Source: Marinomonas ostreistagni (GTDB lineage: Bacteria; Pseudomonadota; Gammaproteobacteria; Pseudomonadales; Marinomonadaceae). From it: 45,842 nt of DNA. Positions within the stretch are counted from its first letter, which is position 1. Each line of letters starts with the position of its first letter. This document shows, piece after piece, positions 25,290 to 34,909 of the stretch. Both the position numbers and the translations under genes were made by a program. The stretch lies in contig NZ_JAFEKF010000009.1 of NCBI RefSeq assembly GCF_016888445.1, forward strand, positions 1-45,842, given 5' to 3'. The notes beneath the pieces were generated by a model. That model saw only the letters and a program-made list of their open reading frames with translations, made no database searches and had not been told where the DNA came from.

Positions 25290-26756
25290 TTATACGTGAT
25301 AGTTCGGTGCTTCTTTAGTGATCGTCACGTCATGAACGTGGCTCTCACGCATACCAGCACCGGTAATTTGCGAGAATTGCGTCTTAGTACGCATAGTCTC
25401 GATGTCCGCAGAGCCAGTGTAGCCCATTGAAGAGCGTACGCCGCCCATCAACTGATGTACAACGACAGCCATTGGACCTTTTGAAGGTACGCGACCTTCG
25501 ATGCCTTCTGGCACCAACTTCTCAACACCACTGCTTGCGTCTTGGAAGTAACGGTCAGAAGAGCCTTGAGACTGAGACATCGCACCTAGCGAGCCCATAC
25601 CACGGTACGCTTTGAATGAACGACCTTGGAACAGAACTACTTCACCAGGAGCTTCATCAGTACCGGCTAGTAGACCACCAACCATGATCACGCTCGCGCC
25701 CGCTGCGATCGCTTTAGCGATATCACCAGAGAAACGTACGCCACCGTCAGCGATAACAGGAATGTTACGCTCGTTCATTACCGCAGCAACATTTGCTACC
25801 GCACTGATTTGCGGTACACCCACACCAGCGATGATACGAGTCGTACAGATAGAACCAGGGCCGATACCCACTTTAACGCCGTCAGCACCTGCGTCTGCTA
25901 GAGCAATCGCTGCTTCTGCAGTCGCGATGTTACCGCCAACTACTTGTACTTTAGGGAAGTTTTCTTTCACCCAACGTACGCGATCGATAACACCTTTTGA
26001 GTGACCATGCGCTGTATCGACAACGATGACATCAACGCCCGCTTCCGCCAGCGCGGTAACACGATCTGCTGTATCAGCACCCGTGCCAACTGCAGCGCCC
26101 ACACGTAGACGACCGTGCTCGTCTTTACATGCATTAGGGAAGCTTTGTGCTTTATTGATGTCAGTAACAGTCACCATACCGCGTAGTTCAAACTGCTCGT
26201 TTACCACTAGCACTTTTTCGATGCGGTGTTCGTGTAGCAGTTTACGGATAGAACCGGCAGAAGCACCTTCTAGTACAGTGACTAGGCGCTCTTTTGGCGT
26301 CATGATGTCTGCAACAGTTTTGTCGTAGTCTTTAATGAAACGCACATCACGGCTCGTCACGATGCCAACAAGGTCTTTGCCTTCGACAACAGGTACACCA
26401 GAGATGTTGTTTGCAGAGGTAAGCTCCATCAACTCGCGCACGGTAGCGCTTGGGTTAATGGTCACAGGATCCTGAACGATACCGCTTTCGAACTTTTTCA
26501 CGCGACGAACTTCTGCCGCTTGTTGCTCAATCGTTAGGTTTTTGTGGATAATGCCCATTCCGCCTTCTTGAGCCAGCGCAATCGCCATGCGGTGTTCTGT
26601 CACCGTGTCCATGGCAGAAGAAACTAAAGGAAGGTTAAGTTCGATGTCCTTTGTGATACGAGTTTTAAGGCTCACGTCCTTAGGAAGAACTTCGGAATAG
26701 CCGGGGATAAGCAATACGTCATCAAACGTTAGAGCTTCTTGTGCAATTCGTAACAT
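25290..26756 (-). CDS. guaB: IMP dehydrogenase
   Basis: A full-length GuaB of 488 residues, catalysing the NAD-dependent oxidation of IMP to XMP, the first step to GMP. A (beta/alpha)8 barrel is interrupted by two CBS domains (about 93-205). The catalytic loop G-P-G-S-I-C-T-T-R lies near 300-308, and [10 protein letters not shown] near 384-393 contacts the nucleotide. It is divergent from xseA. Confidence 0.98.
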   Translation of the reverse strand: MLRIAQEALTFDDVLLIPGYSEVLPKDVSLKTRITKDIELNLPLVSSAMDTVTEHRMAIALAQEGGMGIIHKNLTIEQQAAEVRRVKKFESGIVQDPVTINPSATVRELMELTSANNISGVPVVEGKDLVGIVTSRDVRFIKDYDKTVADIMTPKERLVTVLEGASAGSIRKLLHEHRIEKVLVVNEQFELRGMVTVTDINKAQSFPNACKDEHGRLRVGAAVGTGADTADRVTALAEAGVDVIVVDTAHGHSKGVIDRVRWVKENFPKVQVVGGNIATAEAAIALADAGADGVKVGIGPGSICTTRIIAGVGVPQISAVANVAAVMNERNIPVIADGGVRFSGDIAKAIAAGASVIMVGGLLAGTDEAPGEVVLFQGRSFKAYRGMGSLGAMSQSQGSSDRYFQDASSGVEKLVPEGIEGRVPSKGPMAVVVHQLMGGVRSSMGYTGSADIETMRTKTQFSQITGAGMRESHVHDVTITKEAPNYHV

Positions 26757-26799
26757 AATAGGGAATTTCCAATGCCAACTGGGTTTAAGATGGCAAGTA

Positions 26800-26828
26800 A
26801 TTCTACTCCAACATTATGAATCGGTAAA
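26800..26828 (-). promoter_or_regulatory. putative guaB promoter
   Basis: On the minus strand TTTACC (26823-26828) and TAGAAT (26800-26805) are spaced by 17 bases and point into guaB, about 40 bases upstream of the start codon. This is a consensus match only. Confidence 0.4.
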
Positions 26829-26847
26829 TCAAAACCAAGTGAGATTG

Positions 26848-28182
26848 ATGAAAAATTTTACAACTTTGCACAGTTCAGAGCCGAGTTTCACGGTCTCAGA
26901 ATTAAACCGCCAGATTCAGCAGCTGTTGGAAGCCAGTTTACCGTCGATTTTAGTCGAGGGAGAGATCTCAAATTTGGCGCGCCCGGCCTCGGGACACTGG
27001 TATTTTTCTCTCAAAGACGATCGAGCTCAGATTCGTTGTGCCATGTTCAAAGGTAAAAACATGGCGGTCAAATTCCGCCCTAAAGATGGCGACATGGTCA
27101 AGTTGCGTGCCCGCGTCACCTTTTACGGCGCCCGTGGCGACTGTCAGTTGATGGTCGAAAGCATGGAAGCCGCCGGCGAAGGTGCTTTGCAAGCCGCATT
27201 CGAACGTCTCAAAAACCAACTGCAAGCCGAAGGCTTATTCGATCCTAAACACAAAAAGCCGTTACCGACTCGACCTGAACGTGTTGCCATCATCACCTCC
27301 TCCAAAGGCGCTGCAGTGCGCGACATGGTGATTGCGTTTAAACGTCGCTTTCCGCTAACTGAATTAACCATCTTACCGACACTGGTTCAGGGCGAAAGCG
27401 CGGCCACCAACATCCGCCGTCAGCTTGAGCGCGCCGATGTAAGTGGTCACTTCGATGCCATCATTGTCGGCCGCGGCGGTGGCTCATTAGAGGATCTGTG
27501 GAGTTTTAACGACGAAACCCTAGCGCGCGCCATTTTTAACGCTCAGACACCGATTGTGTCCGCCGTGGGTCATGAGGTGGATTTCACCATCGCCGATTTT
27601 GTGGCGGATGTCAGAGCCGCTACCCCAACCGCAGCGGCGGAATTACTCAGTCCAGACGTACGCAACCTACAGCAAAAAATTACACATTTTGAGCACCTCT
27701 TTACACGTCGTTTTGAGCAGACATTACAACAGCACCAGCAGCGCTTGGACTTTTTGATACGTCGTATTCGTCACCCTAAAGAGCGCATCGAACAGCAACA
27801 GCAGCGCCTCACTCAAGCGCAAAACGGTCTTCAAAGAGCACTCTTTAGCCAGCTTGAGCAACGCCAAGTGCGCCAGCAATATCTCGCGCAACGCCTTGCT
27901 GCCGCTACACCACTAAAAACCGTACACGCCAAGCAAGAGCGCATTAACGCCCTAGAACAACGCTTGCGCCAAGCACTTAGCCACACCGTGGCACGTAAAC
28001 AAGACCGCTTCGCCAGCCTAGCCGAAAAGCTGAACCTAGTGAGCCCCCTGAACACCCTCTCGCGTGGTTACGCCATTGCCAGCAAAGGATCACAAGTGAT
28101 TCGCTCAGTCGAAGAAGTCGAACCTGGTGATGCACTGCAAGTGCGTGTCAAAGACGGCGTGATCGATTGTGAGGTCAAGTAA
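26848..28182 (+). CDS. xseA: exodeoxyribonuclease VII large subunit
   Basis: A 444-residue XseA from the ATG at 26848 (a GTG at 26839 is possible). An N-terminal OB domain (about 15-110, with V-E-G-E-I-S-N) is followed by the catalytic domain with A-I-I-T-S-x-x-G-A-A and V-G-R-G-G-G-S-L-E-D-L-W near 205-216 and V-G-H-E-x-D near 240. A long coiled coil (about 265-400) and a C-terminal L-S-R-G-Y segment complete it. With XseB it degrades single-stranded DNA in repair. xseB is not in the window. Confidence 0.96.
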   Translation: MKNFTTLHSSEPSFTVSELNRQIQQLLEASLPSILVEGEISNLARPASGHWYFSLKDDRAQIRCAMFKGKNMAVKFRPKDGDMVKLRARVTFYGARGDCQLMVESMEAAGEGALQAAFERLKNQLQAEGLFDPKHKKPLPTRPERVAIITSSKGAAVRDMVIAFKRRFPLTELTILPTLVQGESAATNIRRQLERADVSGHFDAIIVGRGGGSLEDLWSFNDETLARAIFNAQTPIVSAVGHEVDFTIADFVADVRAATPTAAAELLSPDVRNLQQKITHFEHLFTRRFEQTLQQHQQRLDFLIRRIRHPKERIEQQQQRLTQAQNGLQRALFSQLEQRQVRQQYLAQRLAAATPLKTVHAKQERINALEQRLRQALSHTVARKQDRFASLAEKLNLVSPLNTLSRGYAIASKGSQVIRSVEEVEPGDALQVRVKDGVIDCEVK

Positions 28183-28245
28183 GGACTTGTCGAGCGCCGG
28201 ATGCAGCCGTTACAGTAGCCTCTCATTGCATTAGGACGCGCTACT

Positions 28246-29127
28246 ATGACCGCAAAAGACTTGCTACTTGGCCTCGCCATCATCTTTATCTGGGGCTTTA
28301 ACTTTGTGGTCATCCGCTGGGGGCTCGATGCGATGACGCCGATGATGCTCGGTGGCGTTCGCTTCTTGCTGTTATTCTTAGTCGGCATCGCTTTTTTTGC
28401 TCGCCCCAAAACGCCATTAAAATGGTGCCTTTTGTACGCTTTGTCACTGAACTTCGGTCAGTTTGCATTCCTGTTCAGCGCCATGATCTTTGATATGCCA
28501 GCAGGGCTCGCCTCGTTGGTATTGCAGTCACAAGCCATCTTCACCCTACTGTTCTCGGTTTTATTGCTCAAAGAAAGCGTCCGCCCTTATCAGATTTTAG
28601 CCGTCGCGATTGCCTGCGGTGGTTTGGCGATCATTGGTGCCGCCAATGACGACACCCGTATGACGATACTCGGATTTGTGTTGACGCTCGCCGCGGCCTC
28701 TAGTTGGGCGCTGGGCAATATTGCCACCAAAGCGATTATTCAACGCGGCTATCAAGCCGATTTGGGCTTTATTGTCTGGAGCGCCAGTCTCGCTGCAGTC
28801 CCCTTCTTTATTTCGGCGTATTTTGTCGATGGGCCTGCCACCATGTGGGCCAATCTCACTGCGATTAACTGGCAGACACTGGCTGTGCTTGGCTATTTGG
28901 CTCTGATTGCTACGCTAGTGGGTTACGGGCTTTGGAGTGATTTGATGTTGCGCTACAGCGCTGCAACCGTCGCACCACTGTCGCTGGGTGTGCCAATCGT
29001 CGGGCTGACCTCTGCCAATATTGTGCTGAACGAAACCATCAGCGCACAGCAGTGGCTTGGTATTGCGGTTGTATTAGGTGGGTTAATGCTCAATACCTTT
29101 GGCGGGCGCCTGCGCCGCCAAAGGTAA
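28246..29127 (+). CDS. EamA/DMT-superfamily transporter
   Basis: A 293-residue membrane protein with about ten membrane helices in two similar EamA halves (about 5-140 and 150-290), opening with W-G-F-N-F-V-V-I-R-W-G. This group often exports amino acids or metabolites such as O-acetylserine/cysteine; the helix-one motif resembles EamA (YdeD). The substrate is not readable. An AGGA site precedes the ATG, and it follows xseA by 63 bases. Confidence 0.88.
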   Translation: MTAKDLLLGLAIIFIWGFNFVVIRWGLDAMTPMMLGGVRFLLLFLVGIAFFARPKTPLKWCLLYALSLNFGQFAFLFSAMIFDMPAGLASLVLQSQAIFTLLFSVLLLKESVRPYQILAVAIACGGLAIIGAANDDTRMTILGFVLTLAAASSWALGNIATKAIIQRGYQADLGFIVWSASLAAVPFFISAYFVDGPATMWANLTAINWQTLAVLGYLALIATLVGYGLWSDLMLRYSAATVAPLSLGVPIVGLTSANIVLNETISAQQWLGIAVVLGGLMLNTFGGRLRRQR

Positions 29128-29137
29128 ATACGAACCG

Positions 29138-29959
29138 CTAGTCTTTGCGATCCAGCTTATCGCTAAGCGCCTGCACTTGCTGTTGTAGCTGGGTGATTTG
29201 ATCCACCAAGGCTTGATGGTGGTCTTCTTGGTGTTGGTGTTCTTCGACCGTGGTTTCACGGCTCATCACTTCCAGTACCACGCCAACCATCATATTTAAA
29301 AACACAAAGGCGGTCAGGAAGATAAAGATGACGTAGTAAATCCAGCTTAATGGATACACTTCCATGGTCTCGTACATCACATCGGTCCAATCCTCAAACG
29401 TAGCAATGCGAAACAGCGTCAGCATCGAGATGGCGATATCGCCCCATAGATCGTCATTAATGTGGCCGAAAAAGATCGCACCTGCGGCACCAAAGATGTA
29501 AAACAAAATAAACATCAATAAGGCGATGTAGCCCATCTTGGGGATGGCTTTCATCAGCGCGTTAATCAACATGCGCAGATCTGGGATGATCGACACCAGA
29601 CGCAACACCCTTAGTACGCGTAACAAGCGCGCCACCAGCACCATGTCGGTATTGGAAATCGGCACCAAACTGCCGATCACGATCACCGTATCAAAGATGT
29701 TCCATGGATCTTTAAAAAACGCTCGCTTGCGCTCACAGGTGATAAAACGCAGACTGATTTCAGCTAAAAAGAAGAAGGTAATAAAGCTGTCTAAGTAATT
29801 AATCACCAACTCGGCTGAATACGGCAGCGGGTAGGTTTTCGCACCCACGGTCAGTGCTGCAACGATAATGATGCTGATGATAAAACTTTGGAACCAAACA
29901 CTGCGTTCGATACGCTTGATGGTATCGAACCAAGTTTGTGAACGGGCGGCGGTAGTCAT
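29138..29959 (-). CDS. voltage-gated cation channel (bacterial NaChBac/Cav type)
   Basis: A 273-residue, single-domain six-helix channel. S1-S3 lie at about 22-100, and S4 at 108-125 carries Arg every third residue (VARLLRVLRVLRLV). The pore has the filter T187-F-E-D-W-T-D193, and S6 (about 205-230) ends with F-L-N-M-M-V-G-V. A His/Gln-rich linker and a C-terminal coiled coil (about 250-270) should hold the tetramer together. Sodium channels of this family have a filter like T-L-E-S-W; the extra Asp residues here suggest calcium preference (see findings). Confidence 0.9.
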   Translation of the reverse strand: MTTAARSQTWFDTIKRIERSVWFQSFIISIIIVAALTVGAKTYPLPYSAELVINYLDSFITFFFLAEISLRFITCERKRAFFKDPWNIFDTVIVIGSLVPISNTDMVLVARLLRVLRVLRLVSIIPDLRMLINALMKAIPKMGYIALLMFILFYIFGAAGAIFFGHINDDLWGDIAISMLTLFRIATFEDWTDVMYETMEVYPLSWIYYVIFIFLTAFVFLNMMVGVVLEVMSRETTVEEHQHQEDHHQALVDQITQLQQQVQALSDKLDRKD

Positions 29960-30040
29960 TGACGTGTTGTTCTCCTAAACATGATCGCTCAAGCGAGCGA
30001 GTTTAGAATGAGACAATGACGAAAGGAAGATGCTCCGTAG

Positions 30041-30316
30041 TTAACTGCGTTTAATTCGCACCACTTTCATAACTTCCATGTCGATGCCAGCGACTGACTC
30101 TTGGGCAGGGTAATAAGTAAGATTGACACGGGCGCCTTGCAACGAGTGGTATTTCGCATGCCGTTTGAAACGAAACGGTACATCGTACCCTTCAATCATC
30201 AAGGTGTGGAGAATCCAATCTTCTTGAGCGCGCTGGACATGCGACTTCACCTTCACAGCATCGCTGTGCACCAGGCCTGGGTGTTTTGAGATTAGCGCAT
30301 CGGGATTGGATTTCAT
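30041..30316 (-). CDS. conserved hypothetical protein
   Basis: A 91-residue soluble protein from the ATG at 30316 with a GGAG site 7-10 bases upstream; a GTG one codon earlier is possible. It is basic, with a segment Q-E-D-W-I-L-H-T-L-M-I-E-G-Y-D-V-P-F-R-F-K-R that looks like a small mixed alpha/beta domain. No family is recognised and there are no membrane helices. It stands alone between the channel gene and the MscS-like gene. Confidence 0.7.
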   Translation of the reverse strand: MKSNPDALISKHPGLVHSDAVKVKSHVQRAQEDWILHTLMIEGYDVPFRFKRHAKYHSLQGARVNLTYYPAQESVAGIDMEVMKVVRIKRS

Positions 30317-30400
30317 CACACTCTCCTAACAAGTTATTGAGCATTCAAGTCAGTTGGCCCTACAGTATGCCATACTCTCGGCCAATAGAGTGTTTTTTGA

Positions 30401-30955
30401 TCAATCTTTACCCTTTTGCTCAGCATTGTCATCCGCCGTCAGCAAAGCAGAATAACGTCGCGCTTCGGCTTCATCGTGATAACAGATCACCGCCTTTTGC
30501 AAAATCAAGCTGTTAGGATAGGTCACGCGATCACCCGACAAGCGGGTGATAATCACGTGAAAGGTCGAGATCTCATGAATTTGCCCCAAGATCTCCTCGT
30601 CTTTATCGACCACCTTGATCCAGTCGCCGACACGATAAGGAAAGCTAAAAAAGATAATCAGACTCGCGGTGATGTTACTGAGGATCGACCATTGGGCAAA
30701 CAGCGCTACCCCCACGACAGCAAACACCGAAGAAAAGAAAACTGCTAGCTGACCATAGCCGACACCCAAAACCACACAGAGCAGTAAGATAAACACTGCT
30801 GTCAGCCCTAGATTTAATATTTTTGCCACCACGCTCATGCGCAGCTCATTAATGCCTTGGCGCAGCCCTACCGCGCGAATTGCCGTCGATACTAAACGCA
30901 TAGCGATCACATACACTGCAATCAATAACGCGACCAATCCAATATGGGTCCACAT
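30401..30955 (-). CDS. small MscS-family mechanosensitive channel protein
   Basis: A 184-residue protein with three predicted membrane helices (about 3-23, 50-70, 74-100), the last with the Gly/Ala-rich MscS pore-helix pattern, and then the beta domain with P-Y-R-V-G-D-W-I-K-V and Y-P-N-S-L-I-L. This is the core MscS fold, without most of the C-terminal alpha/beta domain that forms the cytoplasmic cage (E. coli MscS is 286 residues). It should release osmolytes on hypo-osmotic shock, though such small forms are poorly tested. It overlaps nothing and follows the AEC gene by 12 bases in the same direction, so the two may be co-transcribed. Confidence 0.82.
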   Translation of the reverse strand: MWTHIGLVALLIAVYVIAMRLVSTAIRAVGLRQGINELRMSVVAKILNLGLTAVFILLLCVVLGVGYGQLAVFFSSVFAVVGVALFAQWSILSNITASLIIFFSFPYRVGDWIKVVDKDEEILGQIHEISTFHVIITRLSGDRVTYPNSLILQKAVICYHDEAEARRYSALLTADDNAEQKGKD

Positions 30956-30967
30956 ACTCTTGCTCCG

Positions 30968-31855
30968 CTACAATACGAAATACAGCGCCACTGGAATGCA
31001 CACCAGTGACAGTAAGTTACCTAGTAGCACAATAGATGCCACTTTTTGCGGCTCCTGCTCAAACATCTCCGCCACCATATAATTTAAGACCGCCGGTGGC
31101 AGACACGCAAAGATCACCAAGTAGCCAAACCAATCTTCGCGCAAACCAAACAGCCAATAGAAGACATACGCTGCCACTAAGCCACTGATCGGGCTAACAA
31201 AACCACTGACCACCCCGATGCGCCACTGGCCAAAGTCGACATCCTTCATACGCACGCCCAACGCAAACAGCATCAGCGGAATAGAGATTTGCCCCAGCAT
31301 ATCGATGCCCGTGCCGATCGCCTCTGGCATCTGCAAGCCTTGCCAACTCCAGATTACGCCCACGGCGGTGGCAATAATCATCGGCATCTTCAGTAAGTTC
31401 CTCAACTGTGTGCGTGGGTTCAACAAATACATGCCGGCGGTAAAATGCAGAAGATTTTCGATCAAGAATAACACCACGGCAATCGGTAGTGCTGCTTCGC
31501 CAAAGGCCAACACCATCAACGGAATGCCCAGATTACCGCTGTTGTTAAACATCATCGGCGGCACAAAGGTTTTGAATTCATAACCTAACAAGCGTGCGAT
31601 CGGCCAAGCAACAAGGCCAGAGCCCAGCACGACAAATGCTCCTGCCGCCACCAAAGGCAGATACGCTTGAATATGAAACTCTTTTGAAGCCATGACTGAG
31701 AAAATCAGCGCGGGGATAAACACACTCATATTGATGCGATTGGCCACACTCATGTCTGTAGGGCGCGCACGAGCGTAGAAAAAGCCAATCAAAACAATGA
31801 TGATCAGAGGAAAAACAGTATTGAAGATTTGTTGAAATAGACTCGCGGTATCCAT
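30968..31855 (-). CDS. AEC family transporter (auxin efflux carrier-like)
   Basis: A 295-residue membrane protein with about ten helices in the AEC layout: N-terminal F-P-L-I-I-I-V-L-I-G-F, the central N-N-S-G-N-L-G-I-P-L motif near residue 108-117 typical of bacterial AEC carriers, and P-P-A-V-L-N-Y near 258. These carriers export organic acids or amino acid derivatives such as malonate or malate; the substrate is unknown here. It is the first gene of a likely pair with the MscS-like gene. Confidence 0.88.
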   Translation of the reverse strand: MDTASLFQQIFNTVFPLIIIVLIGFFYARARPTDMSVANRINMSVFIPALIFSVMASKEFHIQAYLPLVAAGAFVVLGSGLVAWPIARLLGYEFKTFVPPMMFNNSGNLGIPLMVLAFGEAALPIAVVLFLIENLLHFTAGMYLLNPRTQLRNLLKMPMIIATAVGVIWSWQGLQMPEAIGTGIDMLGQISIPLMLFALGVRMKDVDFGQWRIGVVSGFVSPISGLVAAYVFYWLFGLREDWFGYLVIFACLPPAVLNYMVAEMFEQEPQKVASIVLLGNLLSLVCIPVALYFVL

Positions 31856-31925
31856 GGGGCGTCCTTGATGATGAAGACGCTAGAGTACCGAGCTTAACGA
31901 CGTGCGCCAACTAGGCGCGATAAAA

Positions 31926-32897
31926 TTACTCGCTCTGTGCGCGATTCTTTTGCGCTAATTTGGCGGGGATCAGAATAAAACGCTGACGCACTTCTTCGCC
32001 GGACAGCAACGCCATACCGATCTCGACCGCGCGTTCGGCCATTTCTTTAGGTCGCTGTACGGCGGTCGCGAGCCAAGCGTTGGGCTGTTGGATATGCGCT
32101 ACGGCAAACGCCGAACCATCCACTGATGCCAACACAAACTCGTCTCGGCCCGCCTGCTCTGCTGCCAATAAAGCGCCGTGAGCCGTTGGATCATTGATGG
32201 CAAATACCGCATCGATATGGTCGTACTCTTCCATCAAATAAGTCATGGCTTCCATACCGCCTTCTTGGCTACCCGTGCCATTAAGGCGATCGCTTAGCAG
32301 ATTGATATCAGGGTAACGGTTTAGAGCCGATTTACAGCCCGCCACGCGCTCTAACACCGAGGACACCGATACGCCATTGATGATGACAAACTGCCCTTGG
32401 TAACCAATTTCTTGCGCCAAGCGCTCGCAAGCCACCACGCCCGCTTGAACATTATCAGTGGTAATCGTCGCGTCGGCCCCTTGGGCATTCACATCCACAG
32501 CGATGACTTTGATCCCAGCACGTTGTGCTTTCGCCACGGTCGGTGCGATCTGATACTCATCGGCCGCGGTTAGGATGATCAGATCCACATCACGCTCGAT
32601 GAAATCATTGAGCTGTTCGATCTGGCGCTGCAAATCGTAAGCATCCGAGCGTACCACTACTTCGACAGGCTCGTCGTTTAACGCTTGGGCTCGTGCGCTG
32701 GCCGACTCGACCAACTGCACAAAGAAAGGGTTACCCAAATCCGCCACACTGATACCAATCGAGCGCAACGGCTGCGCTTGCGCCACAGAAGCCAGTGGCC
32801 ATCCCAACAAAGCACTGACACCCAGTAGCGCAAGCCAACGTGCACCAGGCGCTAGATACTGTTTAAGATGTGTCATACTGTCTGCTGTGATGCCCAT
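31926..32897 (-). CDS. sugar ABC transporter substrate-binding protein (second copy)
   Basis: A 323-residue periplasmic binding protein of the ribose type. A long N-terminal region with a membrane/signal segment (about 18-42, ending A-Q-A-Q) is followed by I-G-I-S-V-A-D-L-G-N-P-F-F, the family's first strand, and by I-I-L-T-A-A-D near 103-109. It lies 35 bases after the ATPase gene on the same strand, so the operon carries binding proteins at both ends. Its sequence is clearly diverged from the other one (34910-35929), so it may widen ligand range or act as a sensor. Confidence 0.88.
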   Translation of the reverse strand: MGITADSMTHLKQYLAPGARWLALLGVSALLGWPLASVAQAQPLRSIGISVADLGNPFFVQLVESASARAQALNDEPVEVVVRSDAYDLQRQIEQLNDFIERDVDLIILTAADEYQIAPTVAKAQRAGIKVIAVDVNAQGADATITTDNVQAGVVACERLAQEIGYQGQFVIINGVSVSSVLERVAGCKSALNRYPDINLLSDRLNGTGSQEGGMEAMTYLMEEYDHIDAVFAINDPTAHGALLAAEQAGRDEFVLASVDGSAFAVAHIQQPNAWLATAVQRPKEMAERAVEIGMALLSGEEVRQRFILIPAKLAQKNRAQSE

Positions 32898-32931
32898 AAC
32901 CTGTCTCTTAACGAAAACCTTAGCGGCGTGG

Positions 32932-33726
32932 CTACGCCGCTGCGGAATCCGAGTTTACTTCCATTGCGCCGGTCATGATAGCCACCGCTTCAGACATGGT
33001 GTGCGTCTGCGGGGTAATCGTCGCCGCACATTTCCCTAAACGGTGAATATGAATGCGGTCAGCGACTTCAAACACATGCGGCATATTGTGACTGATCAAG
33101 ATGATCGGCAGACCGCGGTCACGCACTTCTTTGATCAAATTCAACACTCGTCGAGATTCTTTGACCCCAAGCGCAGCGGTCGGTTCGTCCATGATCACCA
33201 CTTTGCTACCAAACAGTGCTGAGCGTGCCACCGCCACCCCTTGGCGTTGACCGCCAGAGAGTGACTCGACCGCTTGCGAAATGTTTTGGATGGTCATCAG
33301 CCCCAGCTCTTTCATCTTCGCTTGGGCTCGCTCCTCCATAGCTTTTTTGTCCAACATGCGAAACACCGACCCCAAAATACCAGGCTTACGAATCTCGCGC
33401 CCTAAAAACAAGTTGTCAGCGATGTTCAGTGCTGGCGATACAGCTAGGTTCTGATACACGGTTTCAATACCCAACTCGCGAGCCTCCATCGGCGAGCCAA
33501 AATGCACCGCTTTACCGTCCAACAAGATTTCCCCTTCATCCGGCACTAAGGCGCCCGATAGCGCTTTGATAAGCGACGATTTACCCGCACCATTGTCACC
33601 AATGACCGCCAAGATTTCGCCTGGGTAAAGGGTTAAATCGGCGTGATCGATGGCCGTCACACTGCCGTAGCGTTTGACCAAGCCACGCGCTTCTAGAACA
33701 GGTTGTTGATCGTAATGTGCTGTCAT
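32932..33726 (-). CDS. sugar ABC transporter ATP-binding protein (FrcA-like)
   Basis: From the ATG at 33726 the product has 264 residues; a longer frame would run into the permease gene. Walker A is G-D-N-G-A-G-K-S-S near 43, the signature L-S-G-G-Q-R-Q near 148, Walker B V-V-I-M-D-E-P-T near 167, and the H-loop I-S-H near 199. This is the single-domain type found with fructose/ribose systems (FrcA), unlike the double-domain RbsA. Its ATG overlaps the permease stop by one base (TAATG). Confidence 0.92.
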   Translation of the reverse strand: MTAHYDQQPVLEARGLVKRYGSVTAIDHADLTLYPGEILAVIGDNGAGKSSLIKALSGALVPDEGEILLDGKAVHFGSPMEARELGIETVYQNLAVSPALNIADNLFLGREIRKPGILGSVFRMLDKKAMEERAQAKMKELGLMTIQNISQAVESLSGGQRQGVAVARSALFGSKVVIMDEPTAALGVKESRRVLNLIKEVRDRGLPIILISHNMPHVFEVADRIHIHRLGKCAATITPQTHTMSEAVAIMTGAMEVNSDSAAA

Positions 33727-34814
33727 TATGCTGTCCCCTTTCTGATCCATTGATCGACGCCTACCGCCACGATAATCAAGATACCGACGGTAAACTCTTG
33801 CCATAACACATCGACGCCTGCGAGCGCCAAACCATTACGGAACACCCCGACCACTAATGCGCCAATCAAGGTGCCAAAGATAGAGCCACGCCCGCCAAAC
33901 AAACTACAGCCACCAATGACGACCGCGGTGATACTGTCCAAGTTAGTGGTGTAACCTGCCTGTGGACTGACCGAGCCGATACGACCGATTAACACCCATG
34001 CGCCGATGGCACACACCACGCCGGCCAATACATAAACCGATAACAAAATGCGATCGGTACGAATACCAGCAAGTTTCGCCGCGGCAGGGTCATCGCCCGT
34101 GGCATAGACATGACGGCCCCACGCGGTCCAGTTTAAGGCGTACCAAATCAACACAAACAAGGCCAACATCAGTAACGAGCCGTAGGTGAGCCGCGCGCCA
34201 AAGAAAGACACGGTTTCGCCCAACCATTGTAACAGCGGTGCGTTGTTGGCAATCTCTTGCGAACGAATGGTCTCACTTTTTGAGTACCAAAGATTCAAGG
34301 CGAAAAAGACGTTCCAAGAGCCCAAAGTCGCGATAAAAGGTGGCAACTTAAAGCGTGTGATCAAAGAACCATTGATCAAACCCGTTAATGCCCCGACACC
34401 GATACCAATGAGCAGCGCCAGCCAAGCTTCCAAGCCATGGTCAATCGCCATGCGCCCCATGACCACCGAGGCCAGCACCATGATCGCGCCGACCGATAAG
34501 TCGATCCCCGCGGTTAAAATGATCAGTGTTTGCGCCACACCAATGACGCCAATAATCGTCACCTGCTGCAACACCAGCGACAGGTTAAATGGATGCAAGA
34601 AACGGTCACCAATGATCGCACTAAAACCAATGATGGCTAAGATCAGCACAATGGTCGGTGCGGCAACCGGGTACTTATGAAGAAACTTTTTAAAGCGTGT
34701 CAGCGGACTGTCTTTGGCTTCGAAATTCGCTACATAACTACCGCTGCCAGCCTGGTCAGCGACTTTATCGTGATCCAGCACAGGCGCAGACGGTTTCGGG
34801 TTAGCAGAACTCAT
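33726..34814 (-). CDS. sugar ABC transporter permease (FrcC/RbsC-like)
   Basis: A 362-residue inner-membrane permease of the ribose/fructose family. A hydrophilic N-terminus of about 45 residues is followed by 8-10 helices. The family motifs L-T-A-G-I-D-L-S-V-G (near 105-114), G-x-x-T-G-L-I-N-G and G-G-x-S-L-F-G-G-R-G-S-I-F-G-T are all present. It forms the channel with the ATPase of 32932-33726. A hairpin lies between it and the upstream binding-protein gene. The sugar cannot be read. Confidence 0.93.
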   Translation of the reverse strand: MSSANPKPSAPVLDHDKVADQAGSGSYVANFEAKDSPLTRFKKFLHKYPVAAPTIVLILAIIGFSAIIGDRFLHPFNLSLVLQQVTIIGVIGVAQTLIILTAGIDLSVGAIMVLASVVMGRMAIDHGLEAWLALLIGIGVGALTGLINGSLITRFKLPPFIATLGSWNVFFALNLWYSKSETIRSQEIANNAPLLQWLGETVSFFGARLTYGSLLMLALFVLIWYALNWTAWGRHVYATGDDPAAAKLAGIRTDRILLSVYVLAGVVCAIGAWVLIGRIGSVSPQAGYTTNLDSITAVVIGGCSLFGGRGSIFGTLIGALVVGVFRNGLALAGVDVLWQEFTVGILIIVAVGVDQWIRKGTA

Positions 34815-34840
34815 ACGGCATACTCCAAACGTAATAACAG

Positions 34841-34871
34841 CACCGCTAACCTAGAAAGACGGTTAGCGGTG
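34841..34871 (-). other. intercistronic hairpin between binding-protein and permease genes
   Basis: CACCGCTAACC and GGTTAGCGGTG form an 11-base-pair stem with a 9-base loop in the 95 bases between the two genes. No T-run follows on the minus strand, so it is more likely an mRNA-stabilising or attenuating stem that keeps binding-protein levels above permease levels. Confidence 0.6.
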
Positions 34872-34909
34872 TTAAGGAAGACCCTTAAAAGATCAGTGGA
34901 ACAATTAAC

